DNA of 12,673 bases from Treponema sp. (GTDB lineage: Bacteria; Spirochaetota; Spirochaetia; Treponematales; Treponemataceae): contig JAAVAM010000037.1 of the NCBI GenBank assembly GCA_014804085.1, forward strand, positions 1-12,673, in the 5' to 3' direction. This document shows, one piece after another, positions 1 to 5,733 of the stretch. Within the stretch, counting starts at the first letter, position 1; every line of letters starts with the position of its first letter. The translations under genes and the position numbers were made by a program. The notes beneath the pieces were generated by a model. That model made no database searches. It saw only the letters and a list, made by a program, of their open reading frames with translations, and was not told where the DNA came from.

Positions 1-762
1 CCCAAAGGTCTAGTCTACACATCGGCGGCGGGAAAACGCTATTACACGAGCCGTTCATATACTGTCGGGAACGACGGCACGGTTGAAGTGTGGGTAACGG
101 CTGAAAAATCGGGGGAGGATTCAAACCTTAACGCTGGCTCGGAAGTTACCGTCGCGTCCGCGCTCTCGGCAGGGCTTGATTCCACCGCGAAGGTCGCTTC
201 GGACGGTATTGCAGGCGGCGTAAACGGAGAGACCGACGAAGAATATTTAAGCCGCGTTATGACAGCCCTGCGAAGCACAACTCGCTATGGAAAGCCGGGC
301 GACTTCGCAGCGTGGGCGGTCGATTCCACGAGCGAAGTGACAAAGGCATTTGAAATTCCGAGTTTCGGCATCTTCGGTTCGCTTCTGATACAGGTTATTC
401 ACGGAAATCAGATTGACGGCGTGGAACAGGTTCACAATATCTCAGCGGTGCAGTCGTATATTGAGCAGTACGCGCCAAAAATCATCTTCACTGTTTGCAC
501 ACCCGAACTCGTGGAAGTCACGCCTATGATAAAACTTTCAGATAGCGAGGACACCGTATCAAATCGAAATCTTGCAGTTCAACGGCTCAAGGTGTATCTG
601 AACGCGAAAGCAGAGCCAGGATGCACGATAACACAAGCGGTCTTGCAGACCGTCATTGTTGACGGCGAGACCATATCAAAGGCGGAACTGACGCTTCCTC
701 ACGGAGAGGTCGCCACAACGGTTCTGCAATATCCCGTTTTGGGGGAAGTCTCATGGTTATAA
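1..762 (+). CDS. Baseplate J/gp47-like protein, C-terminal part (5' end cut by window)
   Basis: The frame is open from base 1 without a start and ends at TAA 760-762, giving 253 residues. The ATG-less 5' edge shows that the true start lies upstream. A GTG at 88 is internal. The text contains the typical baseplate-J middle section, with an extracellular-looking Gly/Thr-rich strand region (about residues 40-70). This is followed by GGVNGETDEEYLSRVM and an RYGKPGDFAAWA segment, the 'G.(D.E.. R.R) ... G...Y..wA' pattern of Mu gp47/P2 gpJ proteins. These proteins form the wedge of a contractile-tail baseplate. It overlaps the next gene by 10 bp, as in a tail operon. Confidence 0.88.
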   Translation, partial: PKGLVYTSAAGKRYYTSRSYTVGNDGTVEVWVTAEKSGEDSNLNAGSEVTVASALSAGLDSTAKVASDGIAGGVNGETDEEYLSRVMTALRSTTRYGKPGDFAAWAVDSTSEVTKAFEIPSFGIFGSLLIQVIHGNQIDGVEQVHNISAVQSYIEQYAPKIIFTVCTPELVEVTPMIKLSDSEDTVSNRNLAVQRLKVYLNAKAEPGCTITQAVLQTVIVDGETISKAELTLPHGEVATTVLQYPVLGEVSWL

Positions 763-1304
763 AAAATCCCGATGCAGCTGAATACATTGAGCCGCTCAAA
801 AAATTGTTTCCGCGGGGCGAATACTGGGACAAACTGCTTTCAGACGAAGCGAGCGACATCTCTCTTGTGTGCAAAGTCCGTGCAGAAAACCTTGCTGAAT
901 TCAAGGCGCGGATGAACCAATTACAGCGTGAGACATTCCTCGATTTTGCCGATGAGACCATCGACGACTGGGAGCGCATTTATTTCGGTTATAAAAATGA
1001 CGACTTGGAACTAGAGAAAAGACGGTCGCTCTTGCGAGCGCAAAAGTTTGGCGGCATAAATATCTCAATTTTAAAGACTATTGCCGAAACCTATGGTGGC
1101 TCGGTCAGCAAGTGGGAGATTCCATATATGCCCGCCGCATTTGCTCACGCACGGTTCGGGCTTACTTATATGTCGTCAATCGCTGGAATGTGGGTGGTGT
1201 TTGTTCATTGCTCCGTTCCTGAAACGAACAGGACGGGCTTTGAAACTGCGGTTCGGCGAGTAATGCTCGCAAATCAAACAATATTTTTCGTGTATGGAGA
1301 TTAG
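753..1304 (+). CDS. YmfQ/DUF2313-type phage tail protein (Mu gp48-like)
   Basis: 183 residues, close to the family's usual ~190. The ATG at 753 overlaps the end of the baseplate J gene and has GGGGGA just upstream. The N-terminal pattern is LKKLFPRGEYWDKLL (about residues 15-29). It is followed by a region rich in charged helices with FADETIDDWERIYFGY (about 65-80) and an RRSLLRAQKFGG segment (about 90-101). This is the 'LLP.G..W ... P.T...L..WE...G ... RR..' layout of the family. In Mu-like phages these proteins sit between baseplate J and the tail fibre and are thought to connect fibre and baseplate. The C-terminal third is hydrophobic and less typical. Position and sequence pattern agree; the exact structural role is inferred. 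Confidence 0.8.
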   Translation: MVIKNPDAAEYIEPLKKLFPRGEYWDKLLSDEASDISLVCKVRAENLAEFKARMNQLQRETFLDFADETIDDWERIYFGYKNDDLELEKRRSLLRAQKFGGINISILKTIAETYGGSVSKWEIPYMPAAFAHARFGLTYMSSIAGMWVVFVHCSVPETNRTGFETAVRRVMLANQTIFFVYGD

Positions 1305-1307
1305 GTT

Positions 1308-2603
1308 ATGGCAGGAATGTTCCCCACAAACAAAGAAATCACCGTTTTCGGAAATACCATTCGCTTTCCAGGCGTGACCGAAGATGGCGAGTACACCAAC
1401 GGCGACTTCAACAATCCCGCTACGCCACCGAGTTACATTGACGCGGAAACGCAAAATCTAATTTTGCATAATCTGAACAACCTTATTGCGCAACTCGGAG
1501 GTACAGCAAATAACACCGACAAAGACCAACTTGCGGCTTTGTTCACCGTTGCGGCTACTGCTCTGCGCGGCGTTCAACGCGACTCACGCGGACGGGCAAA
1601 GGTCGCCGCGCCGCTTGAAGATGACGACATCGCACGAAAAGCCGAGATTGACGCTGAGGCAAAAACGCGCTCCGATGATGATATTGCCATCAGCACGAGC
1701 CTGTCAAATCATACGCACAACAAAGACAACCCACATGGTGTCACGAAGGCACAGGTCGGACTTGGAAATGTGGATAACACCGCCGACAAAGATAAGTCCG
1801 TGAAATCCGCTGCGACTTGCTCGGGCAACGCCGCCTCCGCGACCAAGTGGCAGACCGCGCGGAACATCAACGGAATGTCTGTACAGGGCGACACAGACCG
1901 AGTAAACTATGCCGTCTGTTCCACGGCGGCGGGAACACAGGCGAAAGCGTGTGATTGCGCGGGTTTTGCACTTGTGACAGGAGCGGAAATCACCGTCAAA
2001 TTTAAAAATACAAACACACAAGCAAATCCAACGCTCAATGTGAACGGCACAGGCGCAAAGGTAATTTACTACCGTGGTGCGGCAATCGCGGCTGGTAATC
2101 TCGCTGCAAACCGTACCTACACATTCCGTTATAACGGCACACAGTACGAACTTGTAGGCGATATCAACACTGATACGAACACTACATATTCAAATGCAAC
2201 GCAATTCGCAAACGGACTTATGTCCGCCGCCGACAAAAAGAAACTTGACGGCATTACGACATATAGCGAAGCAACCGCAAGCGCAGCGGGATTGATGAGC
2301 GCGACGGACAAGTCACGCCTGAACAATAATTATGTCACGGCATCGAATTTTGGCTCATCATCGGGGTATATAAAATATTCGAACGGTTTATTGCTGCAAT
2401 GGGGAGCAATAACAAGCGGTGCTTCCGTTGTATTTCCGATAGCATACAAAACCGCTTGTTTTCCCATTGGTGATTGGATTTGCACGAACACCCCTGGCGA
2501 GGCGGGTGACCATATGGCTAGTTATTCTTTAACAGGTTTTACATATGTCTATGGAGTTCCTAATGCTAACTCAAAAATAACATGGATAGTTATCGGTTAC
2601 TAG
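1308..2603 (+). CDS. Tail fibre protein with invertible (phase-variable) C-terminus
   Basis: 431 residues. The ATG at 1308 has GGAG 8 nt upstream. An N-terminal attachment region (about 1-85) is followed by an Asp/Ala-rich linker. Next come the collar-like repeat NPHGVTKAQVGLGNVDNT (141-158), a lambda-type ATKWQTARNINGM segment (about 178-190), and two copies of GLMSAxDKxxL (303-315 and 328-340, 25 residues apart). The C-terminal host-recognition domain starts at NGLLLQWG (359-366), a start typical of gp53-like fibre tips, and ends ITWIVIGY. The left inverted repeat (2381-2405) lies exactly at codons 358-366, so residues 1-358 are constant and the last ~73 are switchable. I see no tail-fibre assembly chaperone gene downstream, unlike Mu U or lambda tfa. 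Confidence 0.9.
   Translation: MAGMFPTNKEITVFGNTIRFPGVTEDGEYTNGDFNNPATPPSYIDAETQNLILHNLNNLIAQLGGTANNTDKDQLAALFTVAATALRGVQRDSRGRAKVAAPLEDDDIARKAEIDAEAKTRSDDDIAISTSLSNHTHNKDNPHGVTKAQVGLGNVDNTADKDKSVKSAATCSGNAASATKWQTARNINGMSVQGDTDRVNYAVCSTAAGTQAKACDCAGFALVTGAEITVKFKNTNTQANPTLNVNGTGAKVIYYRGAAIAAGNLAANRTYTFRYNGTQYELVGDINTDTNTTYSNATQFANGLMSAADKKKLDGITTYSEATASAAGLMSATDKSRLNNNYVTASNFGSSSGYIKYSNGLLLQWGAITSGASVVFPIAYKTACFPIGDWICTNTPGEAGDHMASYSLTGFTYVYGVPNANSKITWIVIGY
2381..2405 (+). repeat. Left inverted repeat / candidate invertase crossover site
   Basis: 25 bp starting GAACGG and ending AATGGGGA. It matches the reverse complement of 2813-2837 at 23 of 25 positions; the differences are T/C at the 7th and G/A at the 13th base. 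Inside is a near-palindrome ATTGC-T-GCAAT (2390-2400), the kind of dyad a dimeric serine invertase binds. It encodes the NGLLLQWG turn, so part of the conservation may reflect coding constraint. Flanking bases do not match, which sets sharp edges. Confidence 0.8.
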
Positions 2604-2878
2604 AATCCTATAGTCATCCATTTCAATTCTGACGACGAATCGTGAGCAATCTTGAAGCTCGATTGTGTCACATTATTGTAATGATTGAACCCCGATGCAC
2701 CATAATCTGTACGATAATAAGCGGAAAGTATTGCATAAGCAGTGTTAGAATACGCAACAGGAAGCGTTACAGCCTCCGAAGATGTCACACCTGTGTTATT
2801 GTTTTTGTGAGTTCCCCATTGCAGTAATAAGCCGTTCACCCAAAAAGCACATTCCTGCCATAATCTACTTGGAGGCAA
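2600..2878 (-). CDS. Silent alternative tail-fibre C-terminal cassette (no start of its own)
   Basis: The reading frame is open on the - strand and ends at TAG 2602-2600. The meaningful part runs from 2837 inward: NGLLLQWG, then ~70 residues with a central PVAY and ending LKWMTIGF. This parallels PIAY and ITWIVIGY of the expressed tip, but the middle is unrelated. The only upstream start is a TTG at 2878, with no ribosome binding site, and it lies in the invertase leader outside the inverted repeat. The cassette is therefore most likely unexpressed until inversion joins it to fibre codon 358. Its stop codon and that of the active fibre overlap in one CTAG (2600-2603). Confidence 0.82.
   Translation of the reverse strand: MPPSRLWQECAFWVNGLLLQWGTHKNNNTGVTSSEAVTLPVAYSNTAYAILSAYYRTDYGASGFNHYNNVTQSSFKIAHDSSSELKWMTIGF
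2813..2837 (-). repeat. Right inverted repeat / candidate invertase crossover site
   Basis: Partner of the repeat at 2381-2405, in inverted orientation. The dyad here is ATTAC-T-GCAAT, one base less symmetric. It lies 46 bp before the invertase start codon. Beyond it (2838 onward) sequence similarity between the two arms stops. Confidence 0.8.
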
Positions 2879-2882
2879 AACA

Positions 2883-3566
2883 ATGATTTATGGATATATC
2901 CGCGTATCGACCGACGGGCAGACGGTTGAAAATCAAAAACTCGCAATAAGAAATTTCTGCCGATACAGACGGCTTCGCCACATACAATGGATTTCGGAGA
3001 CAATCAGCGGAACAAAAAAGCCCGAAAAACGCAAACTCGGCAGATTGCTCGAAACAGTGAAAACGGGCGACACTATCATCGTCACGGAGTTGTCTCGGCT
3101 CGGTCGCTCGCTGATGATGATTCTTGATGTACTTCAAGATTTATTGGAGAAGAAAGTGCGTGTCATCGCCATAAAAGAGGGGTACGAACTTGGCGATAAC
3201 ATTCAGTCAAAGGTGCTTGCATTCGCGTTCGGCTTGTCAGCGGAAATAGAGCGCACACTGCTTTCAGAACGCACGAAGCAAGGGCTGGAGCGGGCTAGAA
3301 AAAACGGCAAGCAAATCGGAAGATTGCCAGTGCAAAAACCGCTCCACTACAAACTCACGCCCCATCGCTACAAGATACGGCGATGGCTCAAAGAAGGGCG
3401 GAGCAAACTGTCAATCGCGCGGGAACTTGGCGTTACATGGTGTACACTTGACCGTTTCATCAAACTGCATCTGTACGACAAACCGCCAAAACCACTCACC
3501 GAGCCGCCGAAAAAGCACGGGCATCCTACGATTTTGGAGAAGCAGTGGTTTGAAAAGCATAAATAA
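2883..3566 (+). CDS. Gin/Hin-type serine DNA invertase
   Basis: 227 residues; ATG with TTGGAGG 7-8 nt upstream. The resolvase/invertase catalytic domain spans about residues 2-140. It shows GYIRVSTDGQT with the nucleophile Ser9, the active-site arginine region LSRLGRSL (70-77), and the long E-helix EIERTLLSERTKQGLERARKNG (121-142). A short basic linker KQIGR leads into a C-terminal helix-turn-helix (about 162-194, IARELGVTWCTLDRFI). It is ~35 residues longer than Hin or Gin, the excess being a Pro/Lys-rich tail after residue 199. It sits directly beside the invertible fibre segment and should catalyse its inversion. The enzymes usually need Fis and an enhancer, which I cannot locate here. Confidence 0.93.
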   Translation: MIYGYIRVSTDGQTVENQKLAIRNFCRYRRLRHIQWISETISGTKKPEKRKLGRLLETVKTGDTIIVTELSRLGRSLMMILDVLQDLLEKKVRVIAIKEGYELGDNIQSKVLAFAFGLSAEIERTLLSERTKQGLERARKNGKQIGRLPVQKPLHYKLTPHRYKIRRWLKEGRSKLSIARELGVTWCTLDRFIKLHLYDKPPKPLTEPPKKHGHPTILEKQWFEKHK

Positions 3567-3635
3567 CAGGATTTAATATATTCCGTATCTGAAAAAATGC
3601 TATCCTTGGATTATAAAAAAGCAAAGGGCAGAAAC

Positions 3636-3686
3636 CCGCGAGCGGCAACTCGCGGACAAGTGCAGACACACTTACAGGATAACCTG
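3636..3686 (+). ncRNA. Three tandem short hairpins in the cargo-operon leader (structured RNA candidate)
   Basis: Three perfect stem-loops follow each other with 1-2 nt spacing. The first is CCGCGAG/CTCGCGG (3636-3642 with 3649-3655, 6-nt loop). The second is AAGTG/CACTT (3658-3662 with 3669-3673, 6-nt loop). The third is CAGG/CCTG (3675-3678 with 3683-3686, 4-nt loop). They lie in the non-coding stretch 3567-3783 between the invertase and the small gene. None is followed by a T-run, so they are not terminators. I do not recognise an RNA family. They may be part of a leader controlling the downstream operon, or an independent small RNA. Confidence 0.4.
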
Positions 3687-3738
3687 CTTCCACCCAGACA
3701 TACTAGGAATATCGGTTGTTTTCGTCTTTAGGTTTAGT

Positions 3739-3774
3739 CCCCATTGATAAGGTCAATTTTATCACTCTAGGGGG
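3739..3774 (+). promoter_or_regulatory. Hairpin sequestering the ribosome binding site of the small gene
   Basis: CCCC (3739-3742) can pair with the G-run 3770-3774. Within it TGATAA (3745-3750) pairs with TTATCA (3759-3764) around an 8-nt loop. The paired G-run is the Shine-Dalgarno sequence AGGGGG (3769-3774), 9 nt before the ATG at 3784. Folding would block translation of the first cargo gene, and by coupling the genes after it. In Mu, mom translation is silenced by a similar stem until the phage protein Com opens it. The analogy is mine; the pairing is visible in the sequence. Confidence 0.5.
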
Positions 3775-3783
3775 TATTCAAAT

Positions 3784-3909
3784 ATGGGTGAATTCATTTA
3801 CAAGCCGAAATATGCGGTCATTGTAATGTGCAAGGACGAGATTGAACAAAAATCAATCTTTGAAAAGTTGCAGCAGATGGGGCTTGCCATCAAGGTGGTG
3901 AGCGTATGA
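3784..3909 (+). CDS. 41-residue protein in the com position, function unknown
   Basis: The frame starts MGEFIYKPKYAVIVMCKDE and ends LAIKVVSV. It has AGGGGG 9 nt upstream, and its TGA overlaps the ATG of the ABC/GNAT gene (ATGA at 3906-3909). The pattern is a hydrophobic strand (YAVIVMC), a charged helix (DEIEQKSIFEKLQQMG) and a second strand (IKVVSV), i.e. a small beta-alpha-beta unit. I recall similar short proteins in other phage accessory operons but cannot name a family. There is a single Cys, so it is not a Com-like zinc finger despite its position. Translational coupling suggests it acts with the next gene, perhaps as a partner or regulator. Confidence 0.72.
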   Translation: MGEFIYKPKYAVIVMCKDEIEQKSIFEKLQQMGLAIKVVSV

Positions 3910-5012
3910 AAACAATCGGCGTGGAAAAAGAATGCAAGAATTACACGACCTACCGCGCGGAGCGCGTCAAGAGCCTTTTCAACGCGGAATACGGTCACAA
4001 GTTCAGCATTTCGGTCGATACGGATATTGACGAATTCGACTGGCAGATTGGCGTTGTGGTCGGAGCGTCGGGGACTGGAAAAACATCAATCGGGCAGACA
4101 TTCTTTGACGGAAAAATCCATGACTTGAAAAGCGGCTGGGATTCCGACAAGCCCATTATTGACGCAATCGCGCCCGAAGGCGACTTCAATGCGGTAACGT
4201 CGGCTCTTTCGGCGGTCGGACTTGGCAGCGTTCCGTCGTGGCTTCGCCCGTTCTCCGTGTTGTCGAACGGCGAGCAGTTCCGCGCGGGGCTTGCGCGGCT
4301 TCTGCTCTCGGACGAAAAGACGGCGGTGCTTGACGAGTTCACTTCGGTGATTGACAGGCAGGTCGCGCGTATCGCGTCGGGAGCGTTCCAGAAGGCATGG
4401 AGACGGAAGGACGGCAGACAGGCGGTCATACTCACGCCGCATTATGACATACTGCCGTGGCTCGAACCCGACTGGATTATAGACACCAACAGGAAGAACT
4501 ATAAAAGGGGGTGTCTTCGGCGACCCCGGTTCGAACTTGAGATTAGGCAGACCGATGGAAGTCCGTGGAAACACTTTAAGCCGCATTATTATCTAGACCT
4601 TCCGATGCCGATTGCCGCCCATTACTTCGTGGGGCTTGTGGACGGCGAGCCGGTGGCGCACGTCGCGGTCGCGCCGTTCTTCCAGAGCGGATATTACAGG
4701 GCGACGCGGCTCGTGGTGATGCCCGAATGGCAGGGCGCGGGAATCGGGACTCGGTTTCTGAACGCGGTATGTCAGTGGCACTTGGACGGGAACGGTCGCT
4801 GCGGGCGGAGACTCCCCGTGCTGTTCCATACTTCCCATCCGCAGCTTGCGGCGGCATTGCGGCGTTCCCCGCTGTGGGCGCAGAAAAGCGCGGTTCTGTA
4901 TCAGAAGGCGGGAACGGTGTTCAGGAACGGAAACGGGGGCGGGCACAGCTGGTATGGCGGGCATTTCCGAGCCGTGCAGGGATTCGCATATATGGGGGCG
5001 AAGGATGCTTAA
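3906..5012 (+). CDS. ABC-type ATPase fused to a GNAT acyltransferase domain (candidate DNA-modification enzyme)
   Basis: 368 residues. The N-terminal half is an ABC ATPase: Walker A GASGTGKT (53-60), signature LSNGEQ (119-124), Walker B AVLDEF (140-145) with the catalytic Glu144, and switch His179 in LTPHYD. The C-terminal half (about 205-368) is a GNAT fold, with strand HVAVAPFF (252-259) and the acyl-CoA loop motif VVMPEWQGAGIG (270-281). There are no membrane segments, so it is soluble and not a transporter. The stop overlaps the formyltransferase start by 8 nt. It occupies the place of mom in Mu, and Mom is itself GNAT-like and modifies adenine. I infer a role in installing an acyl-type group on phage DNA or a nucleotide. 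A tRNA or protein substrate is possible. Confidence 0.78.
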   Translation: MKTIGVEKECKNYTTYRAERVKSLFNAEYGHKFSISVDTDIDEFDWQIGVVVGASGTGKTSIGQTFFDGKIHDLKSGWDSDKPIIDAIAPEGDFNAVTSALSAVGLGSVPSWLRPFSVLSNGEQFRAGLARLLLSDEKTAVLDEFTSVIDRQVARIASGAFQKAWRRKDGRQAVILTPHYDILPWLEPDWIIDTNRKNYKRGCLRRPRFELEIRQTDGSPWKHFKPHYYLDLPMPIAAHYFVGLVDGEPVAHVAVAPFFQSGYYRATRLVVMPEWQGAGIGTRFLNAVCQWHLDGNGRCGRRLPVLFHTSHPQLAAALRRSPLWAQKSAVLYQKAGTVFRNGNGGGHSWYGGHFRAVQGFAYMGAKDA

Positions 5013-5637
5013 AGTGTTCATTGCAGGTCAGAAGTCGTTCGGCGCGGCTGTTTACAAGGCGGTCAGACAGGCGGGGCATGCGGTGACTGGCGTAGCCTGC
5101 CCCGCCGACGGTCAGCACTACGACAGGCTCAAGAAAGCCGCGTATTGCGACAGCCCGCGTCCCGTCATAATCGATTCGGACAGGCTGCGCTCGTCGGACA
5201 TTCCCGACGGAACGGATGTCATAGTCGCCGCCCACAGCCACCACTTCATCAGCGCGAAGGCGCGTGGCAGGGTCAGGTATGCGGTCGGCTACCATCCGTC
5301 GCTCCTTCCGCGCCACCGTGGGCGAGACGCGGTCAAATGGACGGTGCGCTTCGGCGATGCCGTCGCTGGCGGCACAGTCTACGAACTCGGCGACAAGGTG
5401 GACGGCGGGGCTATAGTGCTTCAGCGTTCGGTGCTTGTGAAGAGGGAGTGGACTTACAGGGACTTGTGGCGCGAGACGTTGTTCCCGCTGGGCGTGGAAC
5501 TCGTGCTTGAGACGCTCCGCATGATAGAAAGCGGGCAATACAGCGCGACACCGCAGGACGAGAGCCTCGCGACCTGGGAGCCTCCCGCAGACCAGAACGC
5601 GCGGCTGTTCAGACCCGAACTCGTGATGCTGGAGTGA
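5005..5637 (+). CDS. Formyltransferase-fold enzyme (Fmt/GART family), probable partner of the ABC/GNAT protein
   Basis: 210 residues from ATG 5005 (MLKVFIAGQKSFG, the first strand of the fold). A longer upstream reading only runs through the preceding gene in another frame. The Formyl_trans_N hallmark is HPSLLPRHRG (97-106), followed by GGTVYELGDKVDGG (122-135). These supply the catalytic His97 and Asp133. The usual catalytic Asn of N-x-H-x-S is Gly95 here (GYHPS). There is no C-terminal tRNA-binding domain, so it is not methionyl-tRNA formyltransferase, and it is too short for ArnA or FDH. It probably transfers a formyl group from a folate to an amine on a nucleotide or sugar. The coupling to the GNAT gene suggests they act on one product. 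The substrate is unknown. Confidence 0.78.
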   Translation: MLKVFIAGQKSFGAAVYKAVRQAGHAVTGVACPADGQHYDRLKKAAYCDSPRPVIIDSDRLRSSDIPDGTDVIVAAHSHHFISAKARGRVRYAVGYHPSLLPRHRGRDAVKWTVRFGDAVAGGTVYELGDKVDGGAIVLQRSVLVKREWTYRDLWRETLFPLGVELVLETLRMIESGQYSATPQDESLATWEPPADQNARLFRPELVMLE

Positions 5638-5646
5638 GAAAGAAAA

Positions 5647-5686
5647 ACGCTATGTGTAAACACTTTGCACATAGCGTGATTTTTTT
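5647..5686. terminator. Bidirectional intrinsic terminator after the prophage cargo operon
   Basis: A perfect 10-bp stem ACGCTATGTG/CACATAGCGT (5647-5656 with 5668-5677) and 11-nt loop are followed on the + strand by GA and seven T (5680-5686). Read on the - strand the same stem is followed by TTTTC. It starts 9 nt after the formyltransferase stop. It can stop the phage operon from the left and the polysaccharide operon arriving from the right. Confidence 0.9.
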
Positions 5687-5733
5687 ATGGGGCAGTTATC
5701 GCTGCAAAAATATGTTTTTTTCGTTGCGTGTTA
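5680..5733. repeat. Two T7-N8-GTTA motifs near the prophage end (possible transposase binding sites)
   Basis: T7 at 5680-5686 and GTTA at 5695-5698 recur as T7 at 5715-5721 and GTTA at 5730-5733. The spacing inside is the same (8 nt) and the period is 35 bp. The eight bases between hardly match. Mu-type ends carry repeated MuA sites containing an A-run next to CG, and the outer copy here (CGAAAAAAA on the other strand) resembles that. The inner T-run also serves the terminator, so only part of the signal is independent. Confidence 0.3.

Larger units (their letters stand above)
2381..2837. other. Invertible tail-fibre tip segment (~457 bp)
   Basis: The segment is bounded by 25-bp inverted repeats at 2381-2405 and 2813-2837. 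It carries two fibre C-termini in opposite orientation: the expressed one (+, ending 2603) and a silent one (-, ending 2600). The serine recombinase gene starts 46 bp beyond the right repeat. In both arms the leading G of the repeat is the third base of a codon and is followed by AAC GGN TTA. Inversion therefore keeps the reading frame, and the fibre would change from 431 to 436 residues. The layout is a minimal version of the Mu G-segment or P1 C-segment. That it inverts is inferred from structure; the sequence shows only one orientation. Confidence 0.85.

Noticed and set aside
2381..2880. Diversity-generating retroelement for fibre variation
   Set aside because: No reverse transcriptase and no adenine-biased template/variable repeat pair; the serine invertase explains the variation.
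3590..3625. Promoter before the cargo operon (TATAAA-like element near 3612)
   Set aside because: I could not find a matching -35 at proper spacing; the region is simply A/T-rich.
3784..3909. Com zinc-finger homologue
   Set aside because: Only one Cys and no CxxC pairs; only its position resembles com.
4846..5004. N-terminal extension of the formyltransferase starting at 4846
   Set aside because: It would run 55 codons through the GNAT gene in another frame; the fold's first strand begins at the ATG at 5005.
4593..5538. Long - strand frames opposite the ABC-GNAT and formyltransferase genes
   Set aside because: They are Arg/Pro-rich shadows with no recognisable motif; the + strand frames carry clear family motifs.
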